The translations under genes were made by a program, and so were the position numbers. 63,530 nucleotides of DNA from Acidobacteriota bacterium (GTDB taxonomy: Bacteria; Acidobacteriota; Vicinamibacteria; Vicinamibacterales; CAVVIG01), in assembly GCA_003222535.1 (NCBI GenBank), contig QHWJ01000331.1:1-63530 (forward strand), read 5' to 3'. Shown here piece by piece: positions 45,330 through 54,543 of the stretch (within the stretch, counting starts at the first letter, position 1; every line of letters starts with the position of its first letter). Under the pieces are notes generated by a model that saw nothing but the letters and a program-made list of their open reading frames with translations, did no database searches and was not told the origin of the DNA.

Positions 45330-47003
45330 ATGTCCAGCATGACGCGCGATCTCGACGCCCTCACCGGCGGCACCTTCGACGTGCTCGTCGTCGGCGGCGG
45401 CATCTATGGGCTGACGATCGCGCTTGACGCGGCGCAGCGAGGTCTGTCGGTCGCGCTCGTCGAGCGGGACGACTTCGGCAGCGGCGCGTCGTTCAACCAT
45501 CTGCGCACGATTCACGGGGGGCTGCGCTATCTGCAGTCGCTGGATGTCGGGCGCGCGCGCGAGTCGGTCCGCGAGCGGCGGACGGTGGCGCGGATCGCGC
45601 CGCAGTCGGTTCGTCCGCTGCCCTTCGCGGTACCGCTGTACCGGTCGCTCCTGCGCGGGAAGCTGGCGATGCGCGCCGGGTTTGCGCTCGATCGCGTCGT
45701 CTCTGCGAGTCGCAATCGCGGCGTCCCCACGTCTCATCGTCTGCCGGCCGGGCGCGTGGTCTCGCGCAGCCACGCGATCCAGCGCTTCCCGGGCCTCCGC
45801 CGACAGGGCCTCACCGGCGCGGCGGTCTTCTACGATTACGTCACGACGGAGCCGGACCGATTCACCTTCTCGTTCGCCGTGGCGGCGACCGGACACGGCG
45901 CGGTGCTGGCGAACCACGTCGAGGCCGTCGCACCGCTGGTCGACCCTGCCGGCGGGCGCCGCGTAATCGGCGTCAGCGCGCGCGACATGCTCGGGACCGG
46001 CACGCTCGACATTGCCGCCCGCGTCGTCGTCAATGCGACCGGTGCCGGCGTCGATCGGCTGCTGAAGCCGCTGAACACCTCGACCGGCATCAAGATGCTG
46101 AAGGCGATGAACCTCGTCACCAGGCGCGATGCAGGCGACGAAGCGCTGGGCGGCCGTTCCTCGACGGGCCGCAATCTGTTTCTCGTGCCGTGGCGAGAGC
46201 GCGCGGTGTTCGGCACATGGGAGTCCGAGCGGGTCTGTGATCCGGAAGACGCGGCGGTGGAGGAGCGCGACGTCGCGGCCTTGATCGCCGAGCTGAATCA
46301 GGCGTTCCCGGCGCTCGATTTGACGCTCTCCGACATCACGCTCGTGCATCGCGGCATGGTCCCGGCCGTCGTTCACGGGGACCGCGCGGCTCTCGATGGG
46401 CACGAGCAGGTCCGTGATCACGCGAGGGAGGGGATCGAAGGCATCGTAAGCGTGGCCGGCGCCAAGTTCACGACAGCGCGCGCCGTCGCCGAGCGAATCA
46501 CCGACACGCTGCTGTCGAAGCTCGGGCACGCGCCGGTGCCGTGCCGGACCGCGACGACGCCGCTGCCCGGCGGCAGCGTGCGCGATATCGGCCTCGCGAT
46601 TGCCGACGCCAGGCGCGAGTACGACGAAGGCCTTCCAACCGACACGATTCCGCATCTCATCGCCGCGTACGGATCGCGCTATCTGGACGTGATGGGGATC
46701 GCGGCCGGCCGGCCGGAGTGGCGCACGCGGATCGCGTCGGACTCGCCCGTGATCGGCGCCGAGCTGATTCTGGCGGCGCGGAAGGAGATGGCGCCGACGC
46801 TGGCGGACATCGTCATCCGGCGCACGCCGCTCGGTGCGCTCGGTCATCCCGGAGACGCCGCGCTCGCTCGCGCGGCCGCGATCGTCGGCGCCGAGTACAA
46901 GTGGTCCGACGAGAGACGCCGCGAGGAGATCGCCGCGGTCGAGAGGTTTTATCGAGGGATGAGCGCCAGCGCCCGCTCCAGCACTTCGTCGACGCCGGCC
47001 TGA
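45330..47003 (+). CDS. glpD: Glycerol-3-phosphate dehydrogenase (FAD-dependent, GlpD)
   Basis: It encodes 557 residues with an N-terminal FAD-binding motif FDVLVVGGGIYGLTIALDAA, then GSGASFNHLRTIHGGLRYLQ, the substrate and FAD region of GlpD. It also has YDYVTTEPDRFTFS, VVNATGAGVD, SVAGAKFTTARAVAE and a C-terminal helical domain. The enzyme oxidises glycerol-3-phosphate to dihydroxyacetone phosphate at the inner membrane and passes electrons to quinone. No glycerol kinase or facilitator gene is adjacent. Confidence 0.88.
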   Translation: MSSMTRDLDALTGGTFDVLVVGGGIYGLTIALDAAQRGLSVALVERDDFGSGASFNHLRTIHGGLRYLQSLDVGRARESVRERRTVARIAPQSVRPLPFAVPLYRSLLRGKLAMRAGFALDRVVSASRNRGVPTSHRLPAGRVVSRSHAIQRFPGLRRQGLTGAAVFYDYVTTEPDRFTFSFAVAATGHGAVLANHVEAVAPLVDPAGGRRVIGVSARDMLGTGTLDIAARVVVNATGAGVDRLLKPLNTSTGIKMLKAMNLVTRRDAGDEALGGRSSTGRNLFLVPWRERAVFGTWESERVCDPEDAAVEERDVAALIAELNQAFPALDLTLSDITLVHRGMVPAVVHGDRAALDGHEQVRDHAREGIEGIVSVAGAKFTTARAVAERITDTLLSKLGHAPVPCRTATTPLPGGSVRDIGLAIADARREYDEGLPTDTIPHLIAAYGSRYLDVMGIAAGRPEWRTRIASDSPVIGAELILAARKEMAPTLADIVIRRTPLGALGHPGDAALARAAAIVGAEYKWSDERRREEIAAVERFYRGMSASARSSTSSTPA

Positions 47004-47006
47004 ATA

Positions 47007-47204
47007 TTAGAACTCGAAGTCCACCGAAAACTGGATGTGACGCGCCGAAGCGGCCTCGATGGGGCGGCCGAAGCTCGCAAGCGGTACCGCGCCGAACCCG
47101 TACACGGCATTCAACTGGGTGACATTCATGCGGTTCAGGAGGTTGAACGCCTCAACGACCACGTCAAGTTTTCCGTGAGGCTTGATCCTGAAGAATTTCC
47201 ACAC
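47007..47204 (-). pseudogene. C-terminal scrap of a TonB-dependent receptor
   Basis: The 65 residues KFFRIKPHGKLDVVVEAFNL, then LNRMNVTQLNAVYG and HIQFSVDFEF, are the last strands of an Oar-like TonB receptor barrel, ending in the expected terminal phenylalanine. The rest of the receptor is absent: just upstream (47221) lies the 3' end of an unrelated gene. It is a deletion remnant. Confidence 0.75.
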
Positions 47205-47220
47205 CCCAAAGGGGATCTGG

Positions 47221-48540
47221 TCAGCGATGCGCCGGATGGTCGACCATCGGTTGCGACATTCGCAGGTTCCACAGGCGTCCCATGCCGCCGGCCGAAGGGC
47301 GAAGCCGGAAAAACACCTGAAACGAAACCGGGCGCTCGCCGTGCGTCACTTTCAACGGCTCTGGAACGGCGTAGACGGTCATTCCAGCTCCGACACCGCC
47401 TTCGAATCCATGCCACCGCACGACGTCACGCACGCCGCCGATCGTGAGGGCGCCGACGGCCTCTTTCTGAGCCGCGGCCTCGTGCGTCGACGGGATCGCA
47501 AAGGTCAGCAGCAAATTGGTCTCGACCTGCAGCATCTCGACCCGTCCGAACACCGAATTCAACCCCACATGTCGTGTGGCTTCTCCAAACACGGCGTGAC
47601 GGCTCGCGTCAGCTGTCACGTTCACGCCATACGCGACAGTCACCGCCATGAAATCAGTCCCTTCGCGCTTGAACCACGATGCCGACGTCGTCGTGCGCTG
47701 GGTATTCCCGGGCCTCAGTTCTTCAGGATGCCGGAGATGACCCGTCGACGCTTGGAACTCCCATCGGTCTGTCGGGCGATACCACACACGACCAGAAACG
47801 GAATCGAGCGCGGCGAAATCGACGTCCCATCGGACTTCATCGGGCTCCCGACCATTGAAGATGGACGCTTCGACGACCCACGGCCCGTGGTCGAGCGCAG
47901 CCGTGATCACGCCGTAAGCGATGTCGGTCGAATCGAACGTGTGGTACGACAGCGTGGCAAAAGGATATTCCGCGGCAGACGCGCGGTGGGTGAACGCGAC
48001 GGGACCGAGGGCCGGCTCGCCCGCCGCCGCGCTTGCAATCGTCAGGCCCGTCTTGCTCGTGACCGGTGTGCGCCAAATCGCGGCGAGTTGCATGACCAAA
48101 TCGTGCGGGTGCTGCCGGTCGATCAGCGGCCGTCCGTCCAGCGCCACGGCTTCGCCCACTTGAAAGATCTGGCCGTATCCAAGCTGGCCCGCCGTCACCA
48201 GATCGAGACTGAACATCCCGTTGAGCGTGAGCCGCGACGACCCGACGCGTCGGGTCAGCACGCCCATCCACCAATTCGGCACTGTGAACTCATCGACGCC
48301 GCGAGGACCGCCTTGATGGTTGAACAGGCCGAACGCGACGCCGTCCTGCACGAACTGCCAACCCGTTGGCTCCGTCGTCGTTTGACTGCGCTGTGCATCT
48401 TGGTGATTCGACGACTGAGTCTGTGCCGCTGCATCTCCGGCCATTCCGGTCCGTTCGGCGACCCCTTGGGTGATCGCTGGCGACGAGACGCCTACGAGTA
48501 AGGCCGAAGCAATCCGGACGCGAAGAAATCGCGCGTGCAT
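47221..48540 (-). CDS. Outer-membrane beta-barrel protein, unknown function
   Basis: The start at 48540 gives a signal peptide (FLRVRIASALLVGVSSPAITQG) and 439 residues. Segments such as VPNWWMGVLTRRV, LIDRQHPHDLVMQLAAIW, GPVAFTHRAS, HTFDSTDIAYGVITAAL and FNGREPDEVRWDVDF look like barrel strands and loops. The HPHD motif is shared, as far as I recall, with unannotated outer-membrane proteins near metal-response genes. A CusRS-like system lies 1 kb upstream on the same strand. No defined function can be given. The 3' end may be truncated, since it lacks a terminal aromatic residue and abuts a receptor scrap. Confidence 0.55.
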   Translation of the reverse strand: MHARFLRVRIASALLVGVSSPAITQGVAERTGMAGDAAAQTQSSNHQDAQRSQTTTEPTGWQFVQDGVAFGLFNHQGGPRGVDEFTVPNWWMGVLTRRVGSSRLTLNGMFSLDLVTAGQLGYGQIFQVGEAVALDGRPLIDRQHPHDLVMQLAAIWRTPVTSKTGLTIASAAAGEPALGPVAFTHRASAAEYPFATLSYHTFDSTDIAYGVITAALDHGPWVVEASIFNGREPDEVRWDVDFAALDSVSGRVWYRPTDRWEFQASTGHLRHPEELRPGNTQRTTTSASWFKREGTDFMAVTVAYGVNVTADASRHAVFGEATRHVGLNSVFGRVEMLQVETNLLLTFAIPSTHEAAAQKEAVGALTIGGVRDVVRWHGFEGGVGAGMTVYAVPEPLKVTHGERPVSFQVFFRLRPSAGGMGRLWNLRMSQPMVDHPAHR

Positions 48541-48583
48541 GGCTTCGCATTCTCCCAATACGGAGACGAATCTCGATCCTGAC

Positions 48584-49504
48584 TTAATGCCAGAATTCGG
48601 CCATCGCGCTCGTGAAACCCGTCTGCCCGAGCGGCGCGAGATTCCAGGCATCTTCGATGGTGCGCACGAGAGCGTAGTGGCTGTGCGGAATCGCTGACTG
48701 AATCCCGTGCACGCCCGGCGCGACGACGATCGCGGGAACATGCCCGCCCCCGCCTTGATTACTGTTGCCTTCATCCCACACGACGAAGAGCACCCAGTCT
48801 GAAGAACCCATCGACGCGATCAACGACGGCACAACGCCAGCCAACCAGGCGTCGCCCTCTGCAACACTGCAGTCGTGCATGTTGTGGCAATTGTTCGGAG
48901 TAATCCACAGGTAATCGGGTAACCCTCCTGTTTGCAGATCCGCCGCCAACTGCGTCAGCGGAACCACTGACGCTTCGCAGCGGATTCGATTTGCGAGGAT
49001 GTCGGTGTAGTGCAAGAAGGGGTTGTGATCGACATTGTAGATCCCCGCATTGTTGGCGCTACACGGTGCCGGCATGTCCTCGAGGTACGCCCGCCAACGG
49101 CGTCCCGACGCTTCCAGCTCGTCGACGATGTTGACCGCGTTAATGGTGCAGCTCGAACAGTCGCTGACAAAGGCGGCGACTCCCCCGGTGAGAGCCATGT
49201 AGTTGGGCTGGCTTGGGTGCGCGACGGCTGTGTAGTTGACCGCCAATCCGTATGTGGTCGCAAGGCTGTTGATGTACGGGGCGGAAGGAGCACCGATGAT
49301 TCTGTCGAACTCTTTGTTCTCCATCACGAGAACGACGACGTGCGAGAACGCGGGGATGCGTGAGGCCTGAATGAGCGTCGTCGACAGATCTGGTGCGATC
49401 GGGTTATGACGGGCACACGCAATCGAGACGGTCAAGCCGATGATACACGCCTGCCCGCCACGTCGCTGGAGTGTGACAAGAGCCGGCAGCCGTCGCATCA
49501 CCAT
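48584..49504 (-). CDS. Phosphoesterase family (acid phosphatase/phospholipase C superfamily) lipoprotein
   Basis: It encodes 306 residues with a lipoprotein-like signal (IIGLTVSIACARH). The alkaline-phosphatase-type metal and nucleophile region is HVVVLVMENKEFDRIIG. It also has AVAHPSQPNYMALTGG, DYLWITPNNCHNMHD and VLFVVWDEGNSNQGGGGHVPAIVV, the conserved Asp-Glu-Gly and His motifs of PF04185. It likely hydrolyses phosphate esters outside the cytoplasm. It shares direction and close spacing with the barrel gene and the two-component genes, so co-regulation is plausible. Confidence 0.75.
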   Translation of the reverse strand: MVMRRLPALVTLQRRGGQACIIGLTVSIACARHNPIAPDLSTTLIQASRIPAFSHVVVLVMENKEFDRIIGAPSAPYINSLATTYGLAVNYTAVAHPSQPNYMALTGGVAAFVSDCSSCTINAVNIVDELEASGRRWRAYLEDMPAPCSANNAGIYNVDHNPFLHYTDILANRIRCEASVVPLTQLAADLQTGGLPDYLWITPNNCHNMHDCSVAEGDAWLAGVVPSLIASMGSSDWVLFVVWDEGNSNQGGGGHVPAIVVAPGVHGIQSAIPHSHYALVRTIEDAWNLAPLGQTGFTSAMAEFWH

Positions 49505-49566
49505 CGCTCCTTCTTTACCGCCGAACAGCGAGGCGCTAAGAATAGAGGGGCGAGATGAACGTACGG

Positions 49567-51042
49567 TTACACGGAGATTACGGGGCCGTCATCTTGACGA
49601 ACGACAGATTCTTCATACGGTCGAGCGGCGGGCTGGTTCAGAGGCAGCCGAAGGGTGACCTGCGTGCCTCGATCCGCTTCGCTGGCAATCTCGACGGATC
49701 CGCCGTGCAAAGCCACGATGCTTTTGACCAGCGCAAGGCCCAATCCGAGTCGTCCCGATCGGGTGGATCGAGAGGGTTCAACGCGATGGAAGCGATCGAA
49801 CACGTGCGCGACGTGTTCCGGCGGGATCCCACAGCCGGTGTCCGACACCTGAACACAGAGCGTATCGCCGTCGCGGGATGCCTTCACCGTTGCGTGCCCT
49901 CCTGGCGGCGTGTGATCGACGGCGTTCTCAATCAGGTTGCCGATGGCGCGCTGCCAGAGCGTCCGATCCAGGTTCGCGACCAGGTCGTCTGCGGCTTCGA
50001 CCGTCAATACGATGCCCGCGTCAACAGCCAACGCATCGTAGAACTCGCGAACGAGATGAAGCTCTCGCGCAATGTCGAGCGCCTCTCGCGAAATCTGGGT
50101 CTCCGGGCTCTCGGCCCTGGCCACGAACAGCAAGCTGTCAATCATCCGAGACAGCCGCACGGATTCTTCCAGCAGCGATTCGACGATGGATCGGTACTCG
50201 TCGGTCGTCCGGACCTGTCGCAGCGCGACTTCGGCCTCGCCGCGGAGATTATTGACGGGCGTCCGCAGCTCGTGAGCGATGTCCGCCGAAAACCGGGAGA
50301 GCCTCGCGAACGAGTCTTCCAACCCGGCCAGCATGGCGTTGAACGTCTCGGCGAGCCAGGCAATCTCCGTTGGGAGATCCGCCGTGTGGATGCGCCGATC
50401 GAGCGTGCTCGAACGGATGTGCCCGGCCGTCTCGGTGATCGCCGCCAATGGGCGCACGCCACGTTTGGCGATGCCGTACCCGACGATCGAACAGACGAGC
50501 AGCGCCAGACTGAGGACCCACCAGAGACGCCTTCGGTATTCCGCCAGCAGCGCTTCTTCGTGCGCCTGGCCAAGCGCGACCTGGATGACGCCCGATTCGC
50601 GGTCCGTGCCGCCAACTCCCGCCAACGCCGAGATGGCGATGAACCGACCGCCTTCGGCCAGGGCGAGTTCAATTCCAGGCCCTGGAGACTGGTCGGTACC
50701 AACAGGCGTTGGAAACACGGTTGACGAAAGCGTCGCCGGCATCCCTGCGGTTTCGGCGATCAAGTGACCGCGTGGATCGAGCACGCGGACAAAGATCTGA
50801 GCGTATCGACGCCCCGACCACTCGCGGTCAATCGTCTGCTGCAACCCACGTGTGTCCAGCGGCCGGTCTCTGAGATGACCGCGTACAATGTCAACGATGT
50901 CGGCGGTAAATTCCTGATCCTCCCGATCGAGGTTGTTGACCAGCGCTCGGTACAGCGCAATCGTCGAAATCAGAATCAGGACAAAGGCCGAACACGCGTA
51001 CCAAATCGTCAGCCGCCCAAGGATGGAGCGCGGCATCCTCAT
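49567..51042 (-). CDS. Sensor histidine kinase, heavy-metal sensor (CusS-like)
   Basis: It encodes 491 residues. A first transmembrane helix ([17 protein letters not shown]) and a second ([19 protein letters not shown]) flank a ~140-residue periplasmic sensor. HAMP follows, then the H-box [17 protein letters not shown]-box [16 protein letters not shown], and G boxes [10 protein letters not shown] and [16 protein letters not shown]. The architecture is that of CusS/CzcS metal-responsive kinases. The gene overlaps its regulator by four bases. The ligand is inferred from family only. Confidence 0.88.
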   Translation of the reverse strand: MRMPRSILGRLTIWYACSAFVLILISTIALYRALVNNLDREDQEFTADIVDIVRGHLRDRPLDTRGLQQTIDREWSGRRYAQIFVRVLDPRGHLIAETAGMPATLSSTVFPTPVGTDQSPGPGIELALAEGGRFIAISALAGVGGTDRESGVIQVALGQAHEEALLAEYRRRLWWVLSLALLVCSIVGYGIAKRGVRPLAAITETAGHIRSSTLDRRIHTADLPTEIAWLAETFNAMLAGLEDSFARLSRFSADIAHELRTPVNNLRGEAEVALRQVRTTDEYRSIVESLLEESVRLSRMIDSLLFVARAESPETQISREALDIARELHLVREFYDALAVDAGIVLTVEAADDLVANLDRTLWQRAIGNLIENAVDHTPPGGHATVKASRDGDTLCVQVSDTGCGIPPEHVAHVFDRFHRVEPSRSTRSGRLGLGLALVKSIVALHGGSVEIASEADRGTQVTLRLPLNQPAARPYEESVVRQDDGPVISV

Positions 51043-51713
51043 CGGGACTCCTCAAGGACGTATCCCATGCCTCGCACCGTATGAATCAGCTTTACGTCAA
51101 AGGGATCGTCGAGCTTCGCTCGCAGGCGCCTGATATGAACGTCGACCACATTCGATTCGCTATCGAAGTTCATGTCCCAGACGTGTTCAGCGATGAACGT
51201 ACGGGACAGCACTTCACCCGTCCGTCGGCCGAAGAGTGACAAGAGCGCGAATTCTCGCGGCGTGAGATCAAGTCTGCGACCCGCACGAGACGCTCGCATG
51301 CGGGCGATATTGATCTCCAGATCCGCGATCTTGAGGATGTCGGGTTGACGTGCGGGTCCTCGACGCAACACCGTACGGACCCGCGCGAGTAACTCGGAGA
51401 ACGCAAACGGCTTGACCAGATAGTCGTCGGCCCCCAGCTCGAGCCCGCGCACACGGTCCTGGACCTGGTCGCGCGCGGTCAACATGAGGACCGGCGTCTC
51501 GTCACCGCCGGCTCGCATCCCCGACACGATGGCCCAGCCGTCGAGCCCTGGCAGCATCACGTCCAGGATGATCAGGTCGTGATGGCTGTCCGCGATCACC
51601 TGGAACGCATCCTCGCCGCGTTCGACTGCATCGACCGTGAACCCTGCTTCTTCGAACCCTTTTCGCAGGTAGGCGCGAGTCTTTTGCTCGTCCTCGACGA
51701 TCAGAATTTTCAT
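51039..51713 (-). CDS. OmpR-family response regulator (CusR-like)
   Basis: It encodes 224 residues. The receiver has the acidic pair VEDEQ and phospho-acceptor Asp51 in [14 protein letters not shown], a Thr in MLTARD and the Lys in VKPFAF. The C-terminal winged helix has [20 protein letters not shown], then [14 protein letters not shown] and [11 protein letters not shown]. It is the partner of the adjacent sensor kinase. The likely targets are the outer-membrane and phosphoesterase genes around it, though no operator is recognised. Confidence 0.92.
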   Translation of the reverse strand: MKILIVEDEQKTRAYLRKGFEEAGFTVDAVERGEDAFQVIADSHHDLIILDVMLPGLDGWAIVSGMRAGGDETPVLMLTARDQVQDRVRGLELGADDYLVKPFAFSELLARVRTVLRRGPARQPDILKIADLEINIARMRASRAGRRLDLTPREFALLSLFGRRTGEVLSRTFIAEHVWDMNFDSESNVVDVHIRRLRAKLDDPFDVKLIHTVRGMGYVLEESR

Positions 51714-51740
51714 CGCCTGATTCTTACTCCATCCTGATCG

Positions 51741-52589
51741 TCAAGGCATTGTGAAGGCGTTGAAGACGTAGGTGAAGCCCGTCGAGAACCCGACGGTCGG
51801 GTCGATGGTCGTCATGCCGAAGAACACGCCGGCGTCGAACCGAATCGGCCCGTACGTATAGCGCCCGCCCAGCTTCAGCAGCCCCCGGCTCTCCGTTCCC
51901 GGAAAGGGATCTCCGCCACGCGTCGACACACGCCCGTTCAACTCGCCCACGAGCTCGGCCTGCTGCGTCATCGCGCGCGCGAACGACAGGCCGTACGCGA
52001 GGACATCGTTCTGCCGGTGCCCCTGGGTGGGATCGGCCAGAATGCCGACGCCGATGTTGCCAACGACGCGAATGGACTGGACGGTTTTTGCGCCGAGGAT
52101 CGTGGCGTAGAAATCGGTCGTGTCGAGCCCGAGGCCGCTTTCGTTCGACGCGTTGGGCAGCTTCGTGGCGAAACGGATCCCCAGCGCCGGCCGGCCCATC
52201 GTCTCGGACACGACGCGAATCTTGGTGGCGACGACGACGTCCGAGACGTCGTGCGTGCTGGCGCCGGCCGCCGTCACCTCGGAGGCCAGCGGCGCCTTCA
52301 GGTTGCGATCGGTGATGTTCAGGCGATCGTAGAAGCCGCCGTCGATCTGCACCTCGGCGATTGAGCTGACGCCGACGCTGATTCCGATCGTCGGCACCCG
52401 CAGGAGGTTGCCCTTCAGGCCCGACACCGGGTACTGCTGATCGTGGGCGAGGTCGAGCCCGCCTTCCAGGAGCACGCGGCCGGCGCCGATCGGCTCGGGA
52501 TCTTCGGTGACAAGCGGCCGCTGCTGCGCGCGCGCGGAGCCGGCGGACGCGAACAACGCGAGCACAGTGCACAAGAGTCGACGTCGCAT
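51741..52589 (-). CDS. Outer-membrane channel-like protein (phenol-degradation MetA/porin type)
   Basis: The start at 52589 gives a signal peptide (LLCTVLALFASAGSARAQ) and 282 residues of beta-strand pattern: ITEVQ-like VSSIAEVQIDGGFYDRL, KIRVVSETMGRPALGIRFATKLP, DFYATILGAKTV, LAYGLSFARAMTQQAELVGELNG and the C-terminal FSTGFTYVFNAF. This matches the transporter-like barrels annotated as meta-pathway of phenol degradation. The substrate is unknown. It lies immediately upstream of the two-component regulator. Confidence 0.6.
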   Translation of the reverse strand: MRRRLLCTVLALFASAGSARAQQRPLVTEDPEPIGAGRVLLEGGLDLAHDQQYPVSGLKGNLLRVPTIGISVGVSSIAEVQIDGGFYDRLNITDRNLKAPLASEVTAAGASTHDVSDVVVATKIRVVSETMGRPALGIRFATKLPNASNESGLGLDTTDFYATILGAKTVQSIRVVGNIGVGILADPTQGHRQNDVLAYGLSFARAMTQQAELVGELNGRVSTRGGDPFPGTESRGLLKLGGRYTYGPIRFDAGVFFGMTTIDPTVGFSTGFTYVFNAFTMP

Positions 52590-52624
52590 CAGCTCCTCGT
52601 AGTCCACGTTCAACCGCGGAGCGC

Positions 52625-52705
52625 GCATCCTTCGACAAGCTCAGGATGAGCGCTCATGGTGAGCCTGTCGATGAGCGCTCATGGTGAGCCTGTCGAACCA
52701 TGCGG
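52625..52705. repeat. REP-like repeat with a tandem duplication
   Basis: CATCCTTCGACAAGCTCAGG begins the block. GAGCGCTCATGGTGAGCCTG followed by TCGA then occurs twice in tandem. It belongs to the same dispersed family as 22828-22862 and 26259-26347. It sits between the barrel gene and dtd. Confidence 0.75.
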
Positions 52706-52725
52706 CCTCTGGGGTCAATCGGGCG

Positions 52726-53175
52726 TCAAAACCGTTTTCTGCTATCGAGCAGCAAGGTGATCGGGCCGTCGTTGACGAGCGACACCTGCATCATTGCCTT
52801 GAATTCACCCGTCTCGATCGGCAGCCCCTTGGCCTTCAGCTTGCGAATGACGTCCTCGTAGAGCGGCTCCGCTGTGACAGGCGCCGCGGCTGCGTCGAAC
52901 GAGGGGCGCCGGCCCTTACGGCAGTCGCCTGCAAGCGTGAACTGCGGGACGACCAGCACCGACCCACTCACGTCCCCCACTGATCGATTCATGTGATGCG
53001 TGTCGTCCTCGAAGATGCGGAGGCCGCCGATCTTGTCCGCGATGTATTGGACGTCGGCGGGACCGTCTTCGTTTTCGACGCCGAGAAGGACGAGGAGGCC
53101 GTGATTGATTCGGCCGACGGTTCGATCACCGACGGCCACCGAGGCGGAGGAAACCCGTTGGACGACGGCGCGCAT
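52726..53175 (-). CDS. dtd: D-aminoacyl-tRNA deacylase
   Basis: It encodes 149 residues, the standard length. It begins MRAVVQRVSSASVAVGDRTV, has the active-site segment VVPQFTLAGDCRKGRRPSF (the SQFTL-type threonine loop) and ends with the cross-subunit Gly-cisPro region NDGPITLLLDS. It hydrolyses D-amino acids wrongly attached to tRNA. It is upstream of nothing obvious and stands alone between repeats. Confidence 0.95.
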   Translation of the reverse strand: MRAVVQRVSSASVAVGDRTVGRINHGLLVLLGVENEDGPADVQYIADKIGGLRIFEDDTHHMNRSVGDVSGSVLVVPQFTLAGDCRKGRRPSFDAAAAPVTAEPLYEDVIRKLKAKGLPIETGEFKAMMQVSLVNDGPITLLLDSRKRF

Positions 53176-53189
53176 GCAGGGAGTGAGCG

Positions 53190-53280
53190 GCCCCGCTAAA
53201 GCGGCGCCCTGCGCACGGCCGGAGCCACGTCGCTGCTCGTGTCGTAGGTAGGGCCCCGCTTCAGCGGGGCCTCGTGGGCG
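53190..53280. repeat. REP-like hairpins (GCCCCGC-TTCAG-GCGGGGC type)
   Basis: CGGCCCCGCTAAAGCGGCGCC and GGCCCCGCTTCAGCGGGGCC are two hairpins separated by about 35 bases, between dtd and ttcA. They carry the same CTTCAG/CTAAAG loop as the other copies in the window. Confidence 0.65.
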
Positions 53281-53300
53281 GTGGCGTCCGCCTTAGATCG

Positions 53301-53400
53301 TGTGAAGAAATCACGTGCAACGCAGAAACCGCCGAACCCGCAGAGAAAAACGTTGAGGGTTTTTCTGCGATTTCTGCGTTCAACGTCGTGTTTCTTCACA
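53301..53400. repeat. 100-bp imperfect inverted repeat (CGCAGAAA type)
   Basis: The left arm begins TGTGAAGAAATCACG and contains CAACGCAGAAACCGC and CGCAGAGAAAAAC. The right arm is its near complement (TTTTTCTGCGATTTCTGCGT, CGTCGTGTTTCTTCACA). The arms meet around a short GTTGAGGG loop. It could be a strong bidirectional terminator for the convergent side of ttcA or simply a dispersed repeat. Confidence 0.75.
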
Positions 53401-53406
53401 AGCCTT

Positions 53407-54309
53407 TCAGGCCTCATACGTGGCGTCGGCCTTTGGGTGGTCGTACTTGGCGTCCGCCTTTAGGCGGAGAGTCGTATCGGTAGTGTCCGCCTTCAGGCGG
53501 ACCGCCGTGTCGGTATTCTCCGGCTTCAGCCCGGCGGTCGCGCGCAACTCGCCAGGCGGGTTGAGCCGCGTGTCGAGCAGGTGCCGCGGCGCGACGTTGC
53601 CGAGCGCCTTCAGCATCGATTGTTTGACGCCGGGATGCTCGCGCTCGAGCTCCATCAGCAGGCGCTTGGTGCGCTGGCGCTGCAGTCCCAGATCGCCGCA
53701 CGCCGGACAACAGCAGCCGATGATCGGCAGCCCGCACTCCTTCGCATATGCCCGCGCTTCCTCTTCGCCCACGTACACCAGCGGCCGGATCACCACATGC
53801 GCGCCGTCGTCGGACACCAGCTTGGGCGGCATCGCCTTCAGGGAGCCGGCGAAGAAGAGGTTCAGCAGCAGCGTCTCGATGAAGTCGTCCGCATGGTGAC
53901 CGAGCGCTATCTTGGTTGCGCCCGTCTCTTTCGCGACGCGATACAGCACGCCGCGGCGCAGCCGCGCGCACAGCGAGCACGGCGTCGCGCCGTCGTCGAG
54001 GATGTCGTCGATCGTCTGCCCGATCCCCGTGTGCTCGATGCGGCACTCCCACTCGCGCGCCGTGCACGTGCCGGCGATCAGGTCGTGCTTGTATTCCTTG
54101 TAGCCGGAGTCGACATTGACCGCGATGAGCGAGAACCTGATCGGCGCGCGCTGGCGGAGCACGTCGAGCGCCTGCAGCAGCGCCCAGCTGTCCTTGCCGC
54201 CAGAGAGCCCGACCATGACGCGGTCGCCGTCCTCGAGCATGTCGTAGTCGACAATCGCCCTGGTGGTCTTCCTGGCGACACGCGCCTCGAGCTCGCTGCG
54301 GTATGCCAT
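53407..54309 (-). CDS. ttcA: tRNA 2-thiocytidine-type thiolase (TtcA/TilS-like) with a repeat-derived C-terminal tail
   Basis: It encodes 300 residues. The PP-loop is GLSGGKDS (35-41), with NVDSGYKEYKHDL, the catalytic CxxC at PCSLCARLRRG (111-114), and GHHADDFIETLLLNLFF. CCCPACG provides further cysteines for a likely Fe-S site. The core ends near PRHLLDTRL (~249). The last ~42 residues repeat an 11-residue unit (GLKPENTDTAV, RLKADTTDTTL, RLKADAKYD, KADATYEA) and are encoded by tandem REP-like hairpins. It thiolates a tRNA base. Confidence 0.85.
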   Translation of the reverse strand: MAYRSELEARVARKTTRAIVDYDMLEDGDRVMVGLSGGKDSWALLQALDVLRQRAPIRFSLIAVNVDSGYKEYKHDLIAGTCTAREWECRIEHTGIGQTIDDILDDGATPCSLCARLRRGVLYRVAKETGATKIALGHHADDFIETLLLNLFFAGSLKAMPPKLVSDDGAHVVIRPLVYVGEEEARAYAKECGLPIIGCCCPACGDLGLQRQRTKRLLMELEREHPGVKQSMLKALGNVAPRHLLDTRLNPPGELRATAGLKPENTDTAVRLKADTTDTTLRLKADAKYDHPKADATYEA

Positions 54310-54419
54310 GAGAATCGATTGTAGCGGCGAACCAGTTCCGACGCTAACGGACCACCTCGGGCGACCACGGCGTCGAGACGACCAGCAGCCGTCTTTGTAG
54401 CGAACGACAGGAGTGTCAA

Positions 54420-54540
54420 CAGCCCCCCGGCGTCGACGGTCCGCCTGCAGGCGGACGCCACGACGGTCGTTGCGAGCCTCGCGGCCACGTCGTACGTGCG
54501 TCCGCCGTCAGGCGGACACCACGCTGAGAGGCGTGAGCGG
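54420..54540. repeat. REP-like hairpins (GTCCGCC-TGCAG-GCGGAC type)
   Basis: GTCCGCCTGCAGGCGGAC and GTCCGCCGTCAGGCGGAC, about 60 bases apart, lie in the gap between ttcA and the MoaD-like gene. The rest of 54310-54543 shows no protein-like reading. Confidence 0.65.
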
Positions 54541-54543
54541 TGA

